Assembly: GCA_016218685.1 (NCBI GenBank)
Contig: JACRDD010000033.1
Span: forward strand, 1-64,000
Reading direction: 5' to 3'
Length of the DNA stretch: 64,000 bases
DNA from: Desulfobacterales bacterium
GTDB lineage: Bacteria > Desulfobacterota > Desulfobacteria > Desulfobacterales > Desulfosarcinaceae
The notes under the pieces: model-generated
What the model saw: only the letters and a program-made list of their open reading frames with translations
Told to the model about the DNA's origin: nothing
Databases searched by the model: none
Program-made: the position numbers and the translations under genes
In this document: positions 9,217 to 18,216 of the stretch, piece after piece
Layout of the letters: every line of letters starts with the position of its first letter
Position numbering within the stretch: the first letter of the stretch is position 1

Positions 9217-11786
9217 ATTCCCTCCTTTGCTTTTTGAATCACAAGCCCCAATTCATCAGAATAAAAGAGTTTGACTCCGTCCTTCAGCACCCCCTTAAGA
9301 GCCGTAGCTCCATTTTCAGTGATGGTCGCCACGCCGTGCTTTGCACGAATGTAATCGGATAGGAATGGGAAGCAGTCGATATGGGTAAAAGCGTATTCCG
9401 GAAGCTTGACCAGGTTATTATGAATTGCCTGAGCGGTGGTCAGATGATGCTGATCATCACCCCAAACTCCTTTGGTATCATCCAGGAAACTGGCCTCGCT
9501 ATTCGAAAACTCACGGCAGAGAATCAAGGCAATTGTTGGAACCTCGTTGAGCCTGGTCTGGACCCCCTCTTCATCTTCCAGTGCCACCTGCCAAAGGTTG
9601 CAGTTTCGGGCCGCTATCATTTTCTTGGCAGAATCCGTTGCAAACCAATCATCATGAAGTTTAGTCCAAGCGTCCGGCTCGTCATCTCTTTCGGCATAAG
9701 TGGATTCGATCAACTCCCGGATCTGAGTAGGAATCACTATTTCCCCCTGGCCGCTGCTTTTTTGACTCCATATCTCAAGGGATCGCAACAGGATATAAGG
9801 TGCATAGATTAATGCCTTGCTTCCCAGAGTCTTTATGATGTTTTTCGGCGTCATGTCCCTCAGTTTTTCAAACTCTTGTTCTTCGCTAAGGATGCAAATG
9901 CGCGCATGATCAACTGGGCGGCAGGATCGTTCATGACGCCAGAGACGCCCTATGCGTTGTAAAAGCATATCGGTTGGGGCAAGCTCCGTGATCAACAGAT
10001 CGGCATCCAAATCAACGCTTTGCTCTACGACTTGGGTGGCCACAAAAATCGAGGGGCAGCGTGTTTTTCCATTTTTGCCGAATCGTTCCATCCATTCATT
10101 TTCAAGTTGCTCGCGGCGCCAAAAAGGGAAGCGTGAATGAAGAAGGCCGATCGGGAATTCGTTTCCAATTATCGATTTAAACCTTTGGTACTGAATCTGT
10201 GCCGCCTCCACGGTGTTGCATATCCATAACACCGCTGCACCTTTCCGGGCGAACCTGATTGCTTCGTCAGCGGCATCCTGCTGCAAAGCAAATTTTATCT
10301 TGATGGCCCGTGGCGCCGGCGGGGCCGGCGCTACTGGCGTAAGCTTTCGGCCTTCGCTGAGTCCGGTGAGTAGCGGATATTCGTTTGAAGTCTCATTTTT
10401 GCCGTCTGATGAACAATCAATGATTTGGCCGCGACGTTTGCTGGTGAGCGTGGCGGTGAGAATGATTACCGTACAGCCCAACCCTTCAAGTATTGTAATG
10501 AGTTTGTCGATGAGCGTGACTGTGTATAGGTCATATGAATGGATTTCGTCTAGAATCACGACTTTTCCGGCCAGAGCGAAATGGCGAACGAAAAAATGTT
10601 TGGCGGCCACTACCCCAAGCAATGCTTGGTCAACTGTTCCGACCCCGAAAGGCGCTATTAAAGCGCGTTTTGATGAGGCAAACCAATCCCGCCCGGTGGT
10701 AGCATCGTTCGCATCTTTTCCCGTGATCGCCGGCTGAATACCGAAGTCTTTGTCCATAAGCCAAGAGTTGCTATGGATCAAACGGCTTGCAGCGTTTTGT
10801 GAGCAGATTCGATGCAGAAAATCGTTCATGCGCATATGCATGCGGTTACTTGTCGCTTGGGTAGGGAGGGCGAAATAGATCCCTGCCGCTTTACCGGCGA
10901 CCAACAAATTATAGGCTGCCCATAATGCAGCTTCGGTTTTTCCCGTGCCCATGGGCGCCTCTATGATGTAGACGCCTGGGCTGTGGATCATGGCGCACGC
11001 TTTTTTCTGAATATCGTTGGGAACCCATTCTTTCCTCGGGTTTTCTGGATCGTGGAATAGGTCGTGGAAGGTTAGATTTTCAATTAAATGGACTCGCCCA
11101 AGACCGATCATTTCGAGTGCCCTAACCGCGACGGCCTTTGGGTCTATGTGTGTTTCAGAAGCGTCTGGTGAAAAAAAGCGCTCGTCCGAGCCGATCCAGT
11201 CGGCAATAGAGGTGAGGCCAGCAAGCCACCAAAGTGCTGGGGATTCGGATAACGAAAACGCTTGATGCCTTTCTAAAAAATACTGCCAGACTCTGCTCGC
11301 GTGGGCCATTCGTTCAGAATCCCAGCCTATGCCGCTGCGTTCTTCCGTGATCAATTTGTTTGGTTGGTACCCTCGATCATTCGGAGGATTCAAGCGGCCA
11401 TGGTGCGCCCCGAGTACGGCTGAAACGAATTTGGCTGTTTTTCGTTCGATGCCATTGGTCTGCAGAAATGCTTGGGTCGCTGCGTGGGTCACTTTGCCGT
11501 GGTCAGTTTCCATGGAAGTATCCCAAACATTATTGCGGGCCAAGGCTGTTAAACCATGTGCTTCAAGCCATGCATGGCACTTTTGCTGGAATCCTGGTGA
11601 TATCTTACCAAGGTCGTGAAGGGCGGATATTGCACCGACCAGTGACGAGGTCATGTGGAATCTTTTCAGGAGATCAGGTGCGAGTTCGGCGACGCATTGC
11701 GCAACACATCCGACATTGACCATGTGATCAAAAACCGAAATTCCTGGTTCCCCTGTCTTTGTGGTCTTTGCCCAAAACGGAATCAT
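9213..11786 (-). CDS. cas3: CRISPR helicase-nuclease Cas3 (HD-DEAH)
   Basis: The target-degrading enzyme of type I systems. An N-terminal HD nuclease domain has H57-D58 in ALHDLGK, and a further histidine pair in LGAHHGRLNPP. It is followed by an SF2 helicase with Walker A PMGTGKTEAAL, the DExH box VILDEIHSYD, the SAT-like TATLTS motif and the motif VI stretch QRIGRLWRHER. About 857 residues, single chain. I prefer the ATG at 11786 (MIPFWAKTTKTGEPG); a GTG at 11825 would add 13 residues. It is the first gene of the operon, and the genes that follow overlap or nearly touch. Confidence 0.97.
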   Translation of the reverse strand: MIPFWAKTTKTGEPGISVFDHMVNVGCVAQCVAELAPDLLKRFHMTSSLVGAISALHDLGKISPGFQQKCHAWLEAHGLTALARNNVWDTSMETDHGKVTHAATQAFLQTNGIERKTAKFVSAVLGAHHGRLNPPNDRGYQPNKLITEERSGIGWDSERMAHASRVWQYFLERHQAFSLSESPALWWLAGLTSIADWIGSDERFFSPDASETHIDPKAVAVRALEMIGLGRVHLIENLTFHDLFHDPENPRKEWVPNDIQKKACAMIHSPGVYIIEAPMGTGKTEAALWAAYNLLVAGKAAGIYFALPTQATSNRMHMRMNDFLHRICSQNAASRLIHSNSWLMDKDFGIQPAITGKDANDATTGRDWFASSKRALIAPFGVGTVDQALLGVVAAKHFFVRHFALAGKVVILDEIHSYDLYTVTLIDKLITILEGLGCTVIILTATLTSKRRGQIIDCSSDGKNETSNEYPLLTGLSEGRKLTPVAPAPPAPRAIKIKFALQQDAADEAIRFARKGAAVLWICNTVEAAQIQYQRFKSIIGNEFPIGLLHSRFPFWRREQLENEWMERFGKNGKTRCPSIFVATQVVEQSVDLDADLLITELAPTDMLLQRIGRLWRHERSCRPVDHARICILSEEQEFEKLRDMTPKNIIKTLGSKALIYAPYILLRSLEIWSQKSSGQGEIVIPTQIRELIESTYAERDDEPDAWTKLHDDWFATDSAKKMIAARNCNLWQVALEDEEGVQTRLNEVPTIALILCREFSNSEASFLDDTKGVWGDDQHHLTTAQAIHNNLVKLPEYAFTHIDCFPFLSDYIRAKHGVATITENGATALKGVLKDGVKLFYSDELGLVIQKAKEGI

Positions 11787-11825
11787 TAGATACTCTTTTT
11801 GGTAAAGAAAGGTTGTCGGTTGCAC

Positions 11826-11917
11826 AATCCTGTTAGCATATTTGATTCAGCATTGAAGATCAGGATAGCTATATGTTCAAGTATAGGTTCCTTATCAACC
11901 GCGTTGAGCCGATCATA
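11826..11917 (-). promoter_or_regulatory. Upstream region of the cas operon
   Basis: AT-rich DNA before cas3, reading leftward. A TATACT box (minus strand, 11885-11880) and a TTGATA further upstream are visible, but no pair has standard 16-18 bp spacing, so the exact promoter is uncertain. The position alone makes this the likely start of the interference operon transcript. Confidence 0.35.
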
Positions 11918-12049
11918 TCACCCACCTGTGACAGATACGGTCACACCGTGGGGGTAATTTTTCATCTTTTTGGCAGGATGGGGTGCCTCTTTTTTATGGA
12001 TCGGATCGGAGGGGTTGGCAATCTTAAAAAGCGGAATGCCGTATTTTGA

Positions 12050-12270
12050 GCTGTATCCGATTTCGTAATGCTCTGCAAACGCGAGCAAGGGGCCAACGAG
12101 GCGCTGGAAGTGGCAAGGCAGTGGACGTACGAAAGAGGTCTTAAACTGCACCCGGAAAAGACTCATAGCGTTGATTAAGCGCAGAAAGGCGGCTTCGACT
12201 TTCTGGGATACCGCTTTGAACGAGGGCGTAGGTGGCCGATAAATCGGCTTAAAGCCCTGGAGGGGCAATG
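12050..12270 (+). pseudogene. Group II intron reverse transcriptase/maturase fragment
   Basis: On the + strand this stretch reads, in one frame, DFVMLCK, then LEVARQWTYERGLKLHPEK, then a stop codon (TAA at 12176-12178), then GFDFLGYRFERGRRWP. These are the post-YADD, thumb-side blocks of bacterial group II intron reverse transcriptases, where intact proteins have (Y)ADDFVxLC and GFDFLGYxF. The YADD box is shortened, the frame is interrupted and both ends are missing, so it is a relic of perhaps 75 codons. The catalytic intron RNA domains V and VI are not recognisable downstream, where a lipoprotein gene begins. A 122-codon reading frame on the opposite strand is only its shadow. Confidence 0.75.
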
Positions 12271-12287
12271 TCGTGCACCGGTTCAAA

Positions 12288-12926
12288 TCACCTGGAATAT
12301 ATCTCCGGGTGCTCGTCTACTTGCCACCACAGATAACGTACAGTGAAGGGTTCAGTGGCGCGGAGGCGCAATGCTGTGAAAGACTGGATGCTTTCCGGAA
12401 AATCGGGTGGGGGAGAATTTACATCCTTGAAGGTTCCAAGCGACATAGTCATGACGTGATGATCGAAGAAGGGGTAGAGATGGCCGTTGGGCCGAATACT
12501 GACCTCGACGCCGTTGTTGCCTATTAGGACCGCCTCGGGCCGGACGAGGGCGCCATCGCTGAGACGCCGCAGGCATGCGGCATCGATGGCACAATCCGGC
12601 GTGTTGCATTCCGGGTTCAGTGGGTGCACATCTATTGTGGAGATGTAAGGCTCCTTGTCCACGACGAGGTGCAGCCCCATGATCCCCTGCCGGTTAATTT
12701 TTAATGGTTTTTCGAAGGTAATAGTTTGCCATTGGGTGGTGACATGGAGTTCCTTTTTGATAACCTGGTCCTCGGGGAACTTGATGGCCCGGCCTGTGGG
12801 GTAGATGACAGGATAGCGGCCCTTGGCGTCGGAGGCAGGGACTGCGGCAGGGGTGTCCACCTGTCCGCCACCGCACCCCAAAGCCATGAGCAGCAAAAGC
12901 GCCACTGTGAATATTTTTGACGGCAT
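12288..12926 (-). CDS. Predicted lipoprotein of unknown function
   Basis: A protein of about 212 residues with a short hydrophobic signal ending in LLLLMALGCGGG, so a lipoprotein with the cysteine as likely anchor. The mature part holds several cysteines (PECNTPDCAIDAACLRR). I recognise no family. The ATG at 12926 has AAGGAG 8 nt upstream and is preferred. A second ATG at 12941 overlaps the preceding stop codon as ATGA. It follows the YiiX-like hydrolase gene directly, and the two are probably co-transcribed and act together at the cell envelope. Confidence 0.8.
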   Translation of the reverse strand: MPSKIFTVALLLLMALGCGGGQVDTPAAVPASDAKGRYPVIYPTGRAIKFPEDQVIKKELHVTTQWQTITFEKPLKINRQGIMGLHLVVDKEPYISTIDVHPLNPECNTPDCAIDAACLRRLSDGALVRPEAVLIGNNGVEVSIRPNGHLYPFFDHHVMTMSLGTFKDVNSPPPDFPESIQSFTALRLRATEPFTVRYLWWQVDEHPEIYSR

Positions 12927-12937
12927 GGTCTTCTCCT

Positions 12938-13564
12938 TCATTTCAGCCGGCCCAAGCAGGTGAGTCGGTCGGTTTTGAACAGCGTCTGAGGGCTCATGCA
13001 GTAGGCCGGTTTGCGGGTCAGGGGCGCACCGGCGATCTCATAGGCCCGGAAGACCAGTTCGCTGCACATGAAGCTGTCGTCTTCGTCCTGGGGGGAGGGC
13101 ACCATGACGTTGGAATCGTGGATGTTTATGCCGGCGAGAACGATGAGCAGGCTCATTTTGAAGTACGGCACGACAGCGCCCACCCGGGCCGCGCTCTTAT
13201 AGTCATAGGGTTTATACAAAAGCGCTTGGTGCGCGGCCCAGGCGCAGGCTTTCCTGCACTGCTCGAGGGTGGCTGTGCGGTGCCGGAAGACCACTGCATA
13301 GCTTGCCTGGGACAATTTTTTGGATAGCGTCTCCCTTGTGACGCCTTTATCCGGCATGGCATCCACCGCCCAATGATACCCCTTATGTTCCCCTGTACAA
13401 AGAATCGCATGACTCACCGTTCCCAAGGTGGCCCCGCGCACGAATGCCGAGTTGGCTGTGTGCGCCCGGGTGGCGATGATGTCGCCGGCGAGCAAGTCTT
13501 GCATGGCGATTTGGGCGGCGGAATACTGCGCCAGGTTTTTGCATGGCGTACCGATTGCGCTCAC
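12938..13564 (-). CDS. YiiX/YaeF-like permuted papain-fold hydrolase
   Basis: About 208 residues. The pattern GDIIATRAH, then VSHAILCTG with the histidine, then DSFMCSELVFRAYEIAG with the cysteine is that of circularly permuted NlpC/P60-like hydrolases (YiiX/YaeF group), which cut amide or ester bonds in murein or lipid substrates. In this permuted family the histidine precedes the cysteine, as here. The start is taken at the GTG at 13564 because AAGGAG lies 6 nt upstream; longer in-frame starts give low-complexity leaders. No signal peptide is visible from this start. It forms a pair with the downstream lipoprotein gene. Confidence 0.8.
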   Translation of the reverse strand: MSAIGTPCKNLAQYSAAQIAMQDLLAGDIIATRAHTANSAFVRGATLGTVSHAILCTGEHKGYHWAVDAMPDKGVTRETLSKKLSQASYAVVFRHRTATLEQCRKACAWAAHQALLYKPYDYKSAARVGAVVPYFKMSLLIVLAGINIHDSNVMVPSPQDEDDSFMCSELVFRAYEIAGAPLTRKPAYCMSPQTLFKTDRLTCLGRLK

Positions 13565-13914
13565 GATGTTCTCCTTTCCATCTTGGGTTCGCATGTCATC
13601 GAATCGGCGTTGCGGTGGTGGGTCCGAATCGCATGCACCGCTGCTCGCCGGCGGCCACATTGCCGGCCGCGCCGTTCTCTACCGCATCGCCCTTTTCCAG
13701 GGGAGAAGCGGGAAATCAAGGATCAGGTGGGCGTCCAAGTGTAGAGATTCGATGAAAGCCTGATCGTTCGTCGTTTCCTTCGGCCGGAGGGTTTTGCGGA
13801 TGGCGGAACGAAGCCTTGCCGAAGATGATCGGTCATTATTATGCCGACTTCTATTCGTCAATCTCTATTTCGGGGGGCGGTATCGAAAGCGGAAGCGCCT
13901 TAGTCGGTCACCGG
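13565..13914. other. Intergenic stretch without a recognised gene
   Basis: About 350 bp between two leftward genes. Short reading frames exist on both strands (for example a 60-codon one at 13861-13679), but none has a ribosome site, family resemblance or convincing composition. It presumably contains the promoter of the YiiX-like gene; I could not fix its elements. Confidence 0.4.
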
Positions 13915-14454
13915 TCAAAGTCCAAGGACAAAACTTCGCGGGTGATGGAAATCGGGCTTGGTATCGGGGTGGGTCAAGGCCCAATAGCCGAGATGTCCGT
14001 CCAGGGCGCGGATCACGGCGCTCAATCCGATGGCCAGCTTTCCGGAGCCGATGCCGAGAGCACCTAAATTTACTTCAGTGTGGAGGTCGATCCGATCCAC
14101 GTCTGCTTTCACCGTAATGTTCGTTTTTACGATGGCCGGCTCTTCGCGCATGCCCTGACGATACCCATCGAAACGATACAGATTCCAGTGGCCGGCCGGC
14201 GAAAGGTTCAGCTCCCAATAGGCGCTCGAACCCGCCGGCTGGATAAAGCCCTCGAAGCAGGTTCCTTTCCAGAGTTCGTGGCGGCGCCGGGGTTGTGGGG
14301 ATATGGGCGGGATGGAGAGGTTATCCAAACGACCCTGGAGGCGGTATTCCAGGCTCAGCGTGCCGCCATCGCGCCGGACGCTTCCCTCGATGGATATTCC
14401 GGTGCCGTGAGGGTCAACCGAAAATGGTTGTAGCTTGAAATCGATTTTGCTCAT
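13915..14454 (-). CDS. DOMON-like domain protein
   Basis: About 179 residues. The segments LWKGTCFEGFIQPAGSSAYW, ELNLSPAGHWNLYRFDGYRQ and GYWALTHPDTKPDFHHPRSF match the bacterial DOMON-like type 1 family, a beta-sandwich related to haem- or sugar-binding DOMON domains. No signal peptide is seen, so it is probably cytoplasmic. Ligand and role are unknown. Several ATGs lie close together (14466, 14463, 14454); the last begins MSKIDFKL and fits best. Confidence 0.8.
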   Translation of the reverse strand: MSKIDFKLQPFSVDPHGTGISIEGSVRRDGGTLSLEYRLQGRLDNLSIPPISPQPRRRHELWKGTCFEGFIQPAGSSAYWELNLSPAGHWNLYRFDGYRQGMREEPAIVKTNITVKADVDRIDLHTEVNLGALGIGSGKLAIGLSAVIRALDGHLGYWALTHPDTKPDFHHPRSFVLGL

Positions 14455-14614
14455 GATCCGCATCATAATTCACGGACCCGAGGGCGGCAAACCAATTTCT
14501 ATCGCGCGGATAGGTCGATCCGCCTCTTGACCCTGTCGGCCGGATTGCATATAAAGTTTCGATTTTTCAAAATTCAGCGCCCGGACCGAGGGCCGGTTTA
14601 AGAGGGAGATGAAC

Positions 14615-15697
14615 ATGGGTAAAACATACAAGATCGCAGTGATTCCAGGGGACGGCACCGGTCCGGAGGTGGTGGCCGAGGGTCGTAAGGCCCTGGTGGC
14701 GGCTGCGGCCAAGTTCGGTTTTAAATTGGAGATGACCGATTTCGATTTCGGCGGCGAGCGCTACCTGCGCACCGGCGAGATCCTGCCCGACACGGCGGCC
14801 GACGAGCTGCGCAAGTTCGACGCCATCTATCTGGGCGCCATCGGCCACCCGGGGGTCAAACCGGGCATCCTGGAAAAGGGCATTCTGCTGCGCCTGCGCT
14901 TCGAACTGGATCAATACATCAACCTGCGGCCGGTGCGCCTCTTTCCGGGTGTGGAGACACCCCTGAAGAACAAGGGGCCCGAGCAGATCAACTACTGCGT
15001 GGTGCGCGAGAACACCGGCGGCATCTACACCGGCACGGGCGGCGTCTCCATGAAGGGCACGCCCCACGAAGTGGCCGTGCAGAGCGAGGTCTACAACCGC
15101 TTCCAGGTGGAACGCTGCCTGCGCTACGCCTTCGAGTACGCCCGCAAGTACGGCAAGAAGGCCCAGGGCAAGGGCGATGTCAACACCCTGGCCCTGGTGG
15201 GCAAGACCAACGTGCTCACCTATGTCTTCGACCTGTGGGAGCGCGTCTTCCATGAAGTCGGCCAGAAAGACTACCCCGACGTCAAGCGCGAATACTACCA
15301 CGTGGACGCCACCTGCATGTACATGGTCAAGAGTCCCGAGTGGTTCGATGTGCTGGTCACCTCCAACATGTTCGGCGACATCATCACCGACCTGGGCGCC
15401 GAAACCCAGGGCGGCATGGGCATCGCGGCCGGCGGCAACATCAACCCCGAAGGGGTGAGCATGTTCGAGCCCATCGGCGGCTCGGCCCCCAAGTACACGG
15501 GCCAGAACATCATCAACCCCCTGGCGGCTGTCTGCGCCGGTGCGATGATGCTCGAAACCCTGGGTGAAATCAAAGCGGCCCAGGCCATTGAAAACGCGGT
15601 CAAAGAGGTCACCGGCACCAAGCTCAAGAGCCTGTCGGCCGGCAAGATGGGCTACAGCACCAGCCAGGTGGGCGACCTGGTGGCCGAGCGGGTGTAG
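14615..15697 (+). CDS. leuB: 3-isopropylmalate dehydrogenase-type beta-decarboxylating dehydrogenase
   Basis: A 360-residue member of the isocitrate/isopropylmalate dehydrogenase family, which oxidises and decarboxylates 2-hydroxy-3-carboxyl acids with NAD. The N-terminus IAVIPGDGTGPEVV and the metal/substrate region NMFGDIITDLGAETQGGMG are clear. The substrate segment LLRLRFELDQYINLRPV contains the arginines that bind the malate moiety. LeuB of leucine synthesis is the best guess, but tartrate or homoisocitrate dehydrogenases share these features and no leu gene is adjacent. GGGAG precedes the ATG at 14615. A strong terminator follows, so it is monocistronic. Confidence 0.8.
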   Translation: MGKTYKIAVIPGDGTGPEVVAEGRKALVAAAAKFGFKLEMTDFDFGGERYLRTGEILPDTAADELRKFDAIYLGAIGHPGVKPGILEKGILLRLRFELDQYINLRPVRLFPGVETPLKNKGPEQINYCVVRENTGGIYTGTGGVSMKGTPHEVAVQSEVYNRFQVERCLRYAFEYARKYGKKAQGKGDVNTLALVGKTNVLTYVFDLWERVFHEVGQKDYPDVKREYYHVDATCMYMVKSPEWFDVLVTSNMFGDIITDLGAETQGGMGIAAGGNINPEGVSMFEPIGGSAPKYTGQNIINPLAAVCAGAMMLETLGEIKAAQAIENAVKEVTGTKLKSLSAGKMGYSTSQVGDLVAERV

Positions 15698-15731
15698 TAC
15701 TTCAAGGCTCGGATTTCATGCTATCAAAGAC

Positions 15732-15763
15732 ACAGGCGACCGCACCCGGTCGCCTGTTTTTTT
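15732..15763 (+). terminator. Rho-independent terminator after leuB-like gene
   Basis: Perfect 11-bp stem ACAGGCGACCG / CGGTCGCCTGT (15732-15742 and 15747-15757) with a CACC loop, followed by a run of seven T (15757-15763). Confidence 0.93.
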
Positions 15764-15833
15764 CAGGGCTGCGGCAGGAAGACAGGGATGTTTCGGCTTG
15801 CCGCCGGCCTCGGTTCACCGGTAGATTGGTGTC

Positions 15834-17312
15834 ATGAGCGCCCCATCTTTCATCACCTTTAGTAACATCGCCGTGCGCCTGCGCGACCGCCGGCTGCTGG
15901 AGAATACGACCTGGCAGATCCAACGGGGCGAGCAGTGGGTGGTGTGGGGGGCCAACGGCGCGGGCAAGAGCACCCTGGCGCGCACCTTGATGGGCCAGAT
16001 GCCCGTGGTGCAGGGCGAGGTGGTACGCTACTACCTGGACGATCCGGCCGTGCGCGCCGGCCGCCGGCCCATGGCCCTGGTCTCGTCGGAGCAGTACCAT
16101 CACTTCTTCCAGCGCGAAGGCTTGCTGGGCGAGATGCGCCACTTCAGCGGCCGGCTCCAGGAGCGCACCCGGGCGGGCGATTTGCTTCCGGCCGAAGCCG
16201 AGAGCGTACCGGCGCTCCGCGATCACATCCTGTCCGCCTTCCACCTCGCGGCCCTGCTGGACCAACCCATGGACGTGCTCTCCTCGGGCGAGATGCGCAA
16301 ACTGCTGCTGGCCCGGGCGCTTTTGACCGACCCGTGCCTGCTGATCCTGGACGAACCGTTCAACGGGTTGGATGCCGCCGCCCGGAAGCAATTGGAAGAA
16401 GTATTGCGCTACCTGGTCGGGGCCGGTACCCAGTTGGTGCTCATCACCCACCGCCGGGCGGAACTCATGGAAATCTTCACCCATGTGCTCTACCTGGAAA
16501 ATGGGCGCGTGGCGTGGCAGGGGCGGCGCGAAGCATTCCTGCGACGAACGGCTGGGGCCGAAAGCCCGGCGCCGGTGTCCCAGCCATCGGTTGACGACCG
16601 ATGGGTTGCCGGGCAGTCTTCCGACCCGACGCCCTTGATCCAGATGCGCAACGTCAGCGTGCGTTTCGGCGACCGGACAATCCTGGACCGGGTCGACTGG
16701 ACCGTGCGGCCCGGCGAGCACTGGGCAGTCACCGGCCCCAACGGCGCGGGCAAAAGCACCCTGCTGGCCCTGATCACCGGCGACCAGCTCCAGGCCTACG
16801 CCAACGAGATCGTGCTCTTCGGACGGCCGCGCGGCTCGGGCGAATCGCTGTGGGAGATCAAGCAACAGATCGGGCACCTGGGCGATGTGCTGCAAGCTCG
16901 CTACCAGCGCCAGGTGACCGCCTTCGACGTGATCTGTTCTGGATTCTTCGATTCGGTGGGGCTCTACCGCCTCTGCGACGCGGCCCAGCGCCGCGCGGCA
17001 CGCCAATGGGTCGAGCGCCTCGCTCTGGCCGATCTGGCCGGCCGGCCCATGGCCCAGCTCTCCTTCGGCCAGCAGCGTCTGGTGCTCGTGGCCCGCGCCA
17101 TGGTCAAAACCCCGCGCCTGCTGATCCTGGACGAACCGTGCAACGGCCTGGACGGCCACCATCGCCAACGCCTGCTGGAAATCCTGGGCCGCATCGTGCG
17201 CGGCAGCGCCACCCAACTGCTCTACGTCAGCCACCGGCCCGACGAGATGCCGGCCGGTATCACCCACCGGCTCCATTTGGAAGCCGGAAGGGTAGTTGGC
17301 AATTTCTCCTGA
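15834..17312 (+). CDS. modF: Double ABC ATPase, ModF (PhrA)-like
   Basis: A 492-residue cytoplasmic protein made of two ABC ATPase domains in tandem. Walker A motifs are GANGAGKST (near residue 40) and GPNGAGKST (near 303). Signatures are LSSGEMRKL and LSFGQQRLV, and Walker B motifs are LLILDEPFNGLD and LLILDEPCNGLD. Both sites look complete, each ending in a switch histidine (ITHRR, VSHRP). Size and layout match E. coli ModF, linked there to molybdate genes. No molybdate transporter is nearby, so the role is inferred only from architecture. It stands alone between a terminator and a convergent gene. Confidence 0.82.
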   Translation: MSAPSFITFSNIAVRLRDRRLLENTTWQIQRGEQWVVWGANGAGKSTLARTLMGQMPVVQGEVVRYYLDDPAVRAGRRPMALVSSEQYHHFFQREGLLGEMRHFSGRLQERTRAGDLLPAEAESVPALRDHILSAFHLAALLDQPMDVLSSGEMRKLLLARALLTDPCLLILDEPFNGLDAAARKQLEEVLRYLVGAGTQLVLITHRRAELMEIFTHVLYLENGRVAWQGRREAFLRRTAGAESPAPVSQPSVDDRWVAGQSSDPTPLIQMRNVSVRFGDRTILDRVDWTVRPGEHWAVTGPNGAGKSTLLALITGDQLQAYANEIVLFGRPRGSGESLWEIKQQIGHLGDVLQARYQRQVTAFDVICSGFFDSVGLYRLCDAAQRRAARQWVERLALADLAGRPMAQLSFGQQRLVLVARAMVKTPRLLILDEPCNGLDGHHRQRLLEILGRIVRGSATQLLYVSHRPDEMPAGITHRLHLEAGRVVGNFS

Positions 17313-17318
17313 ATAATT

Positions 17319-18125
17319 TCAGTAGACCAGCACCCCTTCGGCCAGCGCATGGGGCGGGGTGGGTTCCAGGGCGATGCAGCGGGTCAGGCCCAGGTGCCAG
17401 TCTGCGAAGCGCGCGTCGAGGTCGAGGGCTGTGATGCCGGGCAGGGGGCCGTAAGCTCGGGCAAAGTCGCAGTGGGGTTCGGCATGGCCCACGATCTGGA
17501 CGATCGAGCAAAGGCGCAGGTCGGGGCGGGCCGTCTGGAGCCGCGTGCGGATGGCTTCGGGCCGCCGGGCCAGGCGCTGGGCCCAGGGGAGTTTGCGCAG
17601 CACATGCAGGCTGCCGAGCTCCACCAGGATCTTGGCATCCGGGCGGGTTTGAAAGATCTCCAGCAAACCGGCGGCGATATACGCGTCGCGGGAAAGGGGG
17701 CCGTCGTAGGCGTCCGGCGGCAGGTCCAGAGCCCTGACGTCGGGCCGCAGGTCGGGTGGCAGATCCGCCAGGGCTTGAAGCAGTTGGCGATAGCCGGGAA
17801 AGTCGATGGCCGGGTGCAGTTGGATGGCCTCCAGGCCGCGGCCGGTGGTCAGGAAACGATCCAGGTGGGGCTGTTGATCCGCGGCGATCTCCAGGGCCAG
17901 GTGGGTTACCCCCAGGGATCGCAGATGGGGCAGCAGCGTGGTCATGAAGGCCGGTATTGCGGGTTGCTGGTGAGTGGTGCCCATGAAGAGCACATCGTGC
18001 CGGCTCAGTTTTTCCAGCACGTACCTCTGGGCCGGCGTCTCGGCGGACGGCCCATGGGCGGCAACCGGACTTGGATCGCCATTAAGCAGCATAAGGCACA
18101 AGATGAGGAATAAAGGTTTGCGCAC
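17319..18125 (-). CDS. Exported ChaN/TraB-like (haem-binding/EreA superfamily) protein
   Basis: A 268-residue protein with an N-terminal signal peptide (MRKPLFLILCLMLLNGD), starting at a GTG. The mature part begins VLFMGTTHQQPAI, then LALEIAADQQPHLDRFLT, the conserved His and Glu pattern of the ChaN/TraB/erythromycin-esterase superfamily. Members bind haem or act as metal-dependent hydrolases in the envelope. It converges on the ModF-like gene with 6 bp between stop codons. The function is not predictable beyond the fold. Confidence 0.65.
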   Translation of the reverse strand: MRKPLFLILCLMLLNGDPSPVAAHGPSAETPAQRYVLEKLSRHDVLFMGTTHQQPAIPAFMTTLLPHLRSLGVTHLALEIAADQQPHLDRFLTTGRGLEAIQLHPAIDFPGYRQLLQALADLPPDLRPDVRALDLPPDAYDGPLSRDAYIAAGLLEIFQTRPDAKILVELGSLHVLRKLPWAQRLARRPEAIRTRLQTARPDLRLCSIVQIVGHAEPHCDFARAYGPLPGITALDLDARFADWHLGLTRCIALEPTPPHALAEGVLVY

Positions 18126-18216
18126 GAGGGCTCCGCGACCGATGATCTGTTTTCCTGAAACAGCTATCGGCCGCGGAACCCGCGGACTTTACTTTGTGTT
18201 CAGCGATTGAGCGGAT

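Noticed and set aside
11918-12286. A 122-codon minus-strand frame upstream of cas3
   Set aside because: The + strand here reads as reverse transcriptase remains, so this frame is a shadow of that relic, without a family match or ribosome site.
15702-17276. A 524-codon minus-strand frame opposite the ModF-like gene
   Set aside because: The + strand has two complete ABC ATPase domains; the minus frame is a shadow in GC-rich DNA with His/Gln/Gly/Ala-rich low-complexity protein.
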